Position numbers and translations under genes: made by a program. From Nocardioides sp. (GTDB lineage: Bacteria; Actinomycetota; Actinomycetes; Propionibacteriales; Nocardioidaceae), in assembly GCA_003519585.1 (NCBI GenBank), contig DOWL01000251.1, positions 43,274-52,916 of the forward strand: a stretch of 9,643 nt of DNA, written 5' to 3'. Of the stretch, positions 5,113 to 9,643 are shown piece by piece. Position 1 is the stretch's first letter, and every line of letters begins with the position of its first letter. The notes under the pieces were generated by a model. That model saw only the letters and a list, made by a program, of their open reading frames with translations. It searched no databases and had not been told where the DNA came from.

Positions 5113-7740
5113 GTGGCGACCCGTACGTCTTCCCCGCCGGGTTCGCGCAGCAGGAGCGGTACGACTGGCAGCTCCTCGACTACGCGAGCACGGAGTACCC
5201 GCAATCAGAGCAGGACCTCGTCGAAGAAGAAGTCGGCGAGGCGACCGGCCGCGCGCGGCTCCGGCCGCGGCGGCAAGGGCGCCGCTCGCAACCGTCGACC
5301 GGCACCGCGGGCGGTCCGCACCGGGCGCGGGCCTATCGCACGGCTTTTCGACGCGGTCTTCCGGGCGGTCGCCAAGGTGTGGCTCGGCCTGGCGCACGGC
5401 ATCGGCGCGATCGCGCGCGGCATCGGCCACGGCGCCCGCGATCTCGAACCCGAGCACCGCCGCGACGGGGTGGGGCTGTTCATCTTCGCGGTGGCCGTGG
5501 TCACCGCGGCTGCGGTCTGGTTCCAGCTCGGTGGGCCGCTCATGAGTGGCGTCCGGGTCGCCGTTACCGGCTGTGTCGGCAAGGTCGGCTGGCTGGTGCC
5601 GCTGGCGCTGCTCGTGCTCGGGTGGCGCAACCTGCGCGACCCGATCCACAACGGCCCGGCCGGCCGTCAGGTGGTGGGCTGGGGCGCGCTCGCACTCGGC
5701 ATGCTCGGCATCGTCCACATCGCGGAGGGCAACCCCCAGCCGGCATCCGGCGACGCGGGGCCACTACGTGAGGGTGGCGGCGCGATCGGGTACGTCGTCT
5801 CCTCGCTGCTCCTCGACCTGCTCCGGACGCCGTACGTCGTCGTGCCGGTCCTGCTGCTGGTTGCCGGCTTCGGTCTGCTGGTCATCACCGCGACCCCGCT
5901 CTACCAGGTGCCGTCACGCATGGCCGCCGCTCGCGACCGCGCCCTCGGCCGGGAGCATCCCGAGGACGCCGCCGACGACCTCGCGACCCGGCCGATGCGG
6001 ACCCGCGGCCGACGTACCGACCTCGACGCGACCGGCGAGATCGACCCGCTCATGGGCGATCCGGCCTACGACACCCCGATGCTCGAGGACCGCGAGCGGC
6101 GCAAGCGCCGACGCAAGAAGGACGACACCGGGACCGACCTCGAGGAGACGCAGGCCTCGCTCGACGCCGTACCCGAGCCTGCCCCGGAGCCGGAGGAGAC
6201 CCAGTCCGAGCTCGAGCCGCCGCCGCACGCTCCGCTCCCGGACCGGGTGGAGCAACTCGCGCTCTCCGGCGACGTGGTCTACCACCTGCCGGGCAACGAC
6301 ATGCTCAAGGCGGGCTCGCCCCACAAGGCGCGGTCCAAGGCCAGCGACGACATCGTCGGCAGGCTGACCCAGGTGCTGGAGGAGTTCGGCATCGACGCGC
6401 AGGTGACCGGCTACACCCGTGGCCCGACGGTCACCCGCTACGAGGTCGAGCTCGGCTCTGCGGTGAAGGTCGAGAAGGTCACGGCCCTCGCCAAGAACAT
6501 CGCGTACGCCGTCGCCTCGGCCGACGTCCGCATCCTCAGCCCGATCCCCGGCAAGTCCGCGATCGGCATCGAGATCCCCAACGTCGACAAGGAGATCGTC
6601 TCGTTGGGCGACGTGCTCCGGTCGGGGACCGCGCGCGGCGACCACCACCCGATGGTGGCCGGGCTCGGTAAGGACGTGGAGGGCGGCTTCGTGGTCGCCA
6701 ACCTGGCGAAGATGCCGCACCTGCTGGTCGCCGGTGCCACCGGCTCCGGAAAGTCGAGCTTCATCAACTCGATGATCTGCTCGGTGTTGATGCGCGCCAC
6801 GCCCGACGAGGTCCGGATGATCATGGTCGACCCCAAGCGGGTCGAGCTGAACGCCTACGAAGGCGTTCCGCACCTGATCACGCCGATCATCACCAACCCC
6901 AAGAAGGCCGCCGAGGCGCTCGCGTGGGTCGTGCGCGAGATGGACCTGCGCTACGACGACCTGGCCAACTTCGGCTTCCGCCACATCGACGACTTCAACA
7001 AGGCGGTCCGCGCGGGCAAGGTGACCGTGCCTCCGGGCAGCGAGCGCGAGCTCACGCCGTACCCCTATCTGCTCGTGATCGTCGACGAGCTCGCCGACCT
7101 GATGATGGTGGCGCCTCGCGACGTCGAGGACGCCGTCGTCCGGATCACCCAGCTCGCACGGGCGGCGGGGATCCACCTCGTGCTCGCCACCCAGCGCCCC
7201 TCGGTCGACGTGGTCACCGGGCTGATCAAGGCCAACGTGCCGTCGCGACTTGCTTTCGCGACCTCTTCGCTCGCCGACAGCCGGGTCATCCTCGATCAGC
7301 CGGGTGCCGAGAAGCTGGTCGGGCAGGGTGACGGGCTGTTCCTGCCGATGGGCAGCTCGAAGGCGGTCCGGGTGCAGGGCTCGTGGGTCACCGAGGCCGA
7401 GATCCACGCCGTGGTCAAGCACTGCAAGACCCAGCTCGAGCCGACCTACCGCGACGACGTCACCGCACCAGCGGCGAGCAAGCGTGAGCTGGACGACGAC
7501 ATCGGCGACGACCTCGAACTGGTCATCCAGGCCGTCGAGCTTGTGGTGTCGACGCAGTTCGGCTCGACCTCGATGCTGCAGCGGAAGCTGCGGGTCGGCT
7601 TCGCCAAGGCCGGCCGGCTGATGGACATTCTCGAGAGCCGCGGGGTGGTCGGGCCGAGCGAGGGATCGAAGGCCCGCGACGTCCTCGTCAAGCCCGACGA
7701 GGTCGATGCCGTGATCGCGACCCTGCAGAGCGGGATCTAG
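5113..7740 (+). CDS. ftsK: DNA translocase FtsK
   Basis: An 875-residue FtsK/SpoIIIE-family ATPase that pumps chromosomal DNA through the division septum. A Ser/Arg/Lys-rich basic tail (about 1-75) precedes the membrane domain with about four TM segments (121-139, 150-171, 184-203, 226-262). A charged, Pro/Glu-rich linker runs to about 385. The motor follows: an alpha/beta domain from about 389 (VVYHLPGNDMLKAG), Walker A GATGSGKSS (541-549), DPKRVEL, Walker B LLVIVDE (653-659) and LATQRPSVDVVTG. The C-terminal winged-helix gamma domain (about 800-865; STQFGSTSMLQRKLRVGFAKAGRLMD) reads the orienting DNA sequences. All key residues are present. The GTG start is chosen because a TAGGGT -10 box lies six bases before it and homology supports a basic N-terminus. 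The stop TAG at 7738-7740 lies at the edge of the inverted-repeat element, which probably changed the original stop codon. Confidence 0.97.
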   Translation: MATRTSSPPGSRSRSGTTGSSSTTRARSTRNQSRTSSKKKSARRPAARGSGRGGKGAARNRRPAPRAVRTGRGPIARLFDAVFRAVAKVWLGLAHGIGAIARGIGHGARDLEPEHRRDGVGLFIFAVAVVTAAAVWFQLGGPLMSGVRVAVTGCVGKVGWLVPLALLVLGWRNLRDPIHNGPAGRQVVGWGALALGMLGIVHIAEGNPQPASGDAGPLREGGGAIGYVVSSLLLDLLRTPYVVVPVLLLVAGFGLLVITATPLYQVPSRMAAARDRALGREHPEDAADDLATRPMRTRGRRTDLDATGEIDPLMGDPAYDTPMLEDRERRKRRRKKDDTGTDLEETQASLDAVPEPAPEPEETQSELEPPPHAPLPDRVEQLALSGDVVYHLPGNDMLKAGSPHKARSKASDDIVGRLTQVLEEFGIDAQVTGYTRGPTVTRYEVELGSAVKVEKVTALAKNIAYAVASADVRILSPIPGKSAIGIEIPNVDKEIVSLGDVLRSGTARGDHHPMVAGLGKDVEGGFVVANLAKMPHLLVAGATGSGKSSFINSMICSVLMRATPDEVRMIMVDPKRVELNAYEGVPHLITPIITNPKKAAEALAWVVREMDLRYDDLANFGFRHIDDFNKAVRAGKVTVPPGSERELTPYPYLLVIVDELADLMMVAPRDVEDAVVRITQLARAAGIHLVLATQRPSVDVVTGLIKANVPSRLAFATSSLADSRVILDQPGAEKLVGQGDGLFLPMGSSKAVRVQGSWVTEAEIHAVVKHCKTQLEPTYRDDVTAPAASKRELDDDIGDDLELVIQAVELVVSTQFGSTSMLQRKLRVGFAKAGRLMDILESRGVVGPSEGSKARDVLVKPDEVDAVIATLQSGI

Positions 7741-7898
7741 TGACTCAAACGAGAAAGTCGTGCGCTAGATCGTGGTCCGAGTGCGTGCATCGCGAGGCGG
7801 CGGAGCGCTGGCAGGCTGGGTGTCTTTCGCGCTCTGCCAACGAAGCGAGGTGCGTGCTCGGGCCGCGAGATTGCGTGCGAATTTCGAGTTTGGGTCAC
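7740..7898. mobile_element. 159-bp MITE-like full-length inverted repeat with TA target-site duplication
   Basis: Positions 7740-7793 pair with 7845-7898: of 54 positions, 38 are Watson-Crick, nine are G-T wobbles and seven are mismatches. A second stem (7799-7808 with 7829-7838, nine Watson-Crick and one G-T) closes on a 20-nt loop, so the element can snap back along almost its whole length. The ends are GTGACTCAAAC and, inverted, GTGACCCAAAC. TA lies immediately outside both ends (7738-7739 and 7899-7900). Removing the element and one TA restores ATC-TAA-GGAGG, an ftsK TAA stop overlapping the next gene's Shine-Dalgarno. This fits insertion of a non-autonomous IS630/Tc1-mariner-type element, whose family duplicates TA. 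A structured intergenic RNA is the main alternative. No transposase is encoded within. Confidence 0.65.
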
Positions 7899-7899
7899 T

Positions 7900-7907
7900 A
7901 AGGAGGT
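7900..7907 (+). promoter_or_regulatory. Strong Shine-Dalgarno of the RodZ-like gene
   Basis: AAGGAGGT is a full match to the 16S rRNA 3' end, with a seven-base gap to the ATG at 7915. It begins at the last base of the TA flanking the inverted-repeat element, so a folded element would end directly against the ribosome site. Confidence 0.9.
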
Positions 7908-7914
7908 AGCTGCA

Positions 7915-9591
7915 ATGACCGATCTGCTGAGCACCGGGGCGCACGCCGACCCGGGCGCATTGGATCCGGAGGACGGCGCGGACACCGCGGAGCGCCCGGT
8001 GGTCGAGCCGGATGGGCAGCCCAGCGACCACCCGCACTGGGGGGCCATCCCCGACGAGCTCGAGGACGACGAGGTCATCGTCCGGCGCAACGGGCGGATC
8101 TCGGTCGTGCTGGCCGGCGTCAGCGCGCTGCTCGCCGCGGCGTACTTCGCCCGCGCGGTCACGCAGCTGGGCGTGCTCGACTGGGCGCTCTGCATCGGGC
8201 TCACGGCGATCACCTGGGCCTGGGTCTTCTCCTTCCTCGACTCCCGGATGCCGCTGCTGGTCGCCGACTCGCACGGCGTCCGGATCAGGCTGGGACGCAC
8301 GTGGCGCGGCATGGCCTGGTCGGACCTCGAGGAGGTCGAGTACACCCCCCGCCGCGGACCGTTCCGGGACGGCCGGCTGGTCCTGTTCCCGCGCGATCTC
8401 GAGCACGAACTGGCCTTGCTCGGTCCGGCCGGGCGAAGGCACGCCAAGGCCAGCGACCGGATGCATGGCGCGCCGTTCGCGCTGCCTCTCGGGCTCACCA
8501 CTCGGGTGCTCGGCGCGCACGGCGATCTGGCGGGTGCCCTCGAGTCCTTGGCCGATGGCCGATCCCAGGTGGTCGAGGTGCTGCCTGGTGCGTCGGAGAA
8601 CGAGCCGACCGGGCTCGAGGACTACTACGCGGGCGCCGCTCCGGACGACGAGGCAAACGACGAGCAGGCTGAGGCCGCGACCGTCGTCCCGCCCGCAGCC
8701 GCGGCACTCGTCGCCAGCCCGACCCCGAGCCCGCTGCGCGACGTACGGCCCGCGGTTCGGTCCGAGGTCGAGCATGAGCGTGAGTGGGACACCCAGACGC
8801 AGTCCATCGACCTGCCGGCGATCGCGCCCGCCGCGACGACGTTCGTGATCGACGACCTGGCCGCGCGGGAGGCCGTGGAGCCGGTCATCGGCCCGGAGCT
8901 CAGGGCGGCTCGGCAGCGACTGCGGCTCTCGGTCGACCAGCTCGCCGAGCGGACCCGGATCCGCCCGCACGTCATCGAGGCCATCGAGATCGACGATTTC
9001 GCTCCATGCGGAGGCGACTTCTACGCCCGTGGCCACCTGCGCACCCTCGCCCGCGTGCTCGGTGTCGATGTGACACCGCTGCTGGCGACCTACGACGAGC
9101 GGTACGCCGACGCCCCGATCGACCCGCGACGGGTCTTCGAGGCGGAGCTGGCCACCGGCCGCAACGGCCCGATCCGTGGTGTGAAGGGCGGCCCGAACTG
9201 GTCAGTCATCGTCGCCGCGGTGATGACGGTCGTGCTCGCCTGGTCGGTCGCCCGGCTGGTGATGGACCACCCGAGCGCGGTCTCGCCGTCCTCGCCCACG
9301 CTTGCCGACGGCTCGGCCGGGCTGACCAGCGGCGGCCAGTCGGCAGCCGCCCCGGTCCCCGTCACGATCACCGCGGCCGGTGGCGGCGCCCACGTCGTGG
9401 TCCGCGACGGCACCGGAAAGCTGGCGTTCACCGGATCGCTCGCCTTCGGTCAGTCGCGCACGCTCAAGGTCTCGCCGCCGGTCCGGATCCAGTCCACCGA
9501 CGGCTCGCTCGAGGTCACGGTCAACGGCCAGAGCCAGGGCGCCATGGGCAAGACCGGTCAGCCCGCGCAGGACATCTACACCGGGCGGTAG
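7915..9591 (+). CDS. RodZ-like membrane protein: N-terminal two-TM/PH-like module, HTH_25-type domain, TM, DUF4115-like C-terminus
   Basis: 558 residues. An acidic N-terminus (1-55) is followed by a TM hairpin (about 62-82 and 86-108) and a beta-rich stretch (about 111-160; LLVADSHGVRIRLG, then MAWSDLEEVEYTPR) that resembles bacterial PH-like domains. A low-complexity Ala/Glu/Pro linker leads to a Cro/C1-type helix-turn-helix (about 326-395; LRAARQRLRLSVDQLAERTR, then FYARGHLRTLARVLGVD), the form found in RodZ. TM3 (about 430-451), a Ser/Gly/Ala-rich spacer and an extracytoplasmic beta domain (about 479-558; VVVRDGTGKLAFTGSL and LEVTVNG) resembling DUF4115 complete it. The HTH-TM-DUF4115 half matches RodZ, which links MreB to the wall machinery in rods; the HTH there binds protein more than DNA. 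The role here is inferred. Start ATG follows a perfect Shine-Dalgarno. It lies downstream of ftsK, as RodZ-like genes often do in actinobacteria. The N-terminal module is extra compared with E. coli RodZ. Confidence 0.85.
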   Translation: MTDLLSTGAHADPGALDPEDGADTAERPVVEPDGQPSDHPHWGAIPDELEDDEVIVRRNGRISVVLAGVSALLAAAYFARAVTQLGVLDWALCIGLTAITWAWVFSFLDSRMPLLVADSHGVRIRLGRTWRGMAWSDLEEVEYTPRRGPFRDGRLVLFPRDLEHELALLGPAGRRHAKASDRMHGAPFALPLGLTTRVLGAHGDLAGALESLADGRSQVVEVLPGASENEPTGLEDYYAGAAPDDEANDEQAEAATVVPPAAAALVASPTPSPLRDVRPAVRSEVEHEREWDTQTQSIDLPAIAPAATTFVIDDLAAREAVEPVIGPELRAARQRLRLSVDQLAERTRIRPHVIEAIEIDDFAPCGGDFYARGHLRTLARVLGVDVTPLLATYDERYADAPIDPRRVFEAELATGRNGPIRGVKGGPNWSVIVAAVMTVVLAWSVARLVMDHPSAVSPSSPTLADGSAGLTSGGQSAAAPVPVTITAAGGGAHVVVRDGTGKLAFTGSLAFGQSRTLKVSPPVRIQSTDGSLEVTVNGQSQGAMGKTGQPAQDIYTGR

Positions 9592-9603
9592 ACGGGCGCG
9601 GGC

Positions 9604-9633
9604 CGAGTTTCGTCGGTCGGCCGACGAAACTCG
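9604..9633 (+). terminator. Perfect 13-bp hairpin after the RodZ-like gene
   Basis: CGAGTTTCGTCGG (9604-9616) and CCGACGAAACTCG (9621-9633) are perfect inverted repeats around a TCGG tetraloop, beginning 12 bases after the stop codon. The stable stem and position suit an intrinsic terminator, but GTGGTTGG follows rather than a U-tract. U-tract-poor terminators are common in actinobacteria. Because the stem is symmetric it could also serve a convergent gene beyond the window or be a dispersed repeat. Confidence 0.65.
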
Positions 9634-9643
9634 TGGTTGGACG

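Noticed and set aside
5914..7422. 502-codon open frame on the minus strand opposite ftsK
   Set aside because: It lies antisense to the conserved FtsK motor and its composition follows from complementary GC-rich codons. No motif or ribosome site supports it.
7765..9036. 423-codon minus-strand frame across the RodZ-like gene and the inverted-repeat element
   Set aside because: It is antisense to a gene with a perfect Shine-Dalgarno and clear domains, and has no recognisable domain of its own.

Overview
The window is a gene-dense, high-GC piece of an actinobacterial chromosome. The family-level signs are GTG starts, TANNNT -10 boxes six bases before start codons that lack a Shine-Dalgarno (leaderless transcripts), and the thyA-dfrA-dapA ... 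ftsK-rodZ-like order. A Nocardioidaceae (Nocardioides-like) host is my best guess; that is inference from gene order and protein style, not a database result.

Layout. 1-144: the last 47 codons of thyA (thymidylate synthase). 141-611: dfrA (dihydrofolate reductase), overlapping the thyA stop as ATGA. 616-1512: dapA (4-hydroxy-tetrahydrodipicolinate synthase), probably also transcribed as a leaderless mRNA from a promoter inside the end of dfrA. 1513-1687: non-coding space between convergent genes, holding a striking pair of nearly identical 28-nt palindromes arranged as a larger inverted repeat. 1688-4906 (minus): a 1072-residue secreted thermolysin-type (M4) zinc metalloprotease with a protease-associated (PA) domain inserted in its catalytic domain, plus C-terminal jelly-roll and Ig-like domains. 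4907-5112: divergent promoter region with an inverted repeat and a clear leaderless ftsK promoter. 5113-7740: ftsK DNA translocase. 7740-7898: a 159-bp full-length imperfect inverted repeat flanked by TA dinucleotides, which looks like a MITE inserted exactly at the ftsK stop codon. 7915-9591: a three-TM RodZ-like protein with HTH and DUF4115-like domains and an extra N-terminal membrane module. 9604-9633: a perfect 13-bp hairpin, probably a terminator.

How the genes work together. ThyA converts methylene-THF to DHF while making dTMP, and DfrA regenerates THF. DapA commits aspartate semialdehyde to DAP/lysine and so to peptidoglycan. FtsK moves chromosome ends through the closing septum, and the RodZ-like protein is likely a membrane-anchored envelope/morphology factor. 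The core is therefore nucleotide, cell-wall and division housekeeping. The secreted protease is the outlier: it sits reversed between dapA and ftsK, where many actinobacteria carry rnj (RNase J).

The most interesting non-coding signals are the TA-flanked MITE-like element and the twin palindromes. I see no CRISPR array, tRNA/rRNA, defence system or secondary-metabolite cluster.
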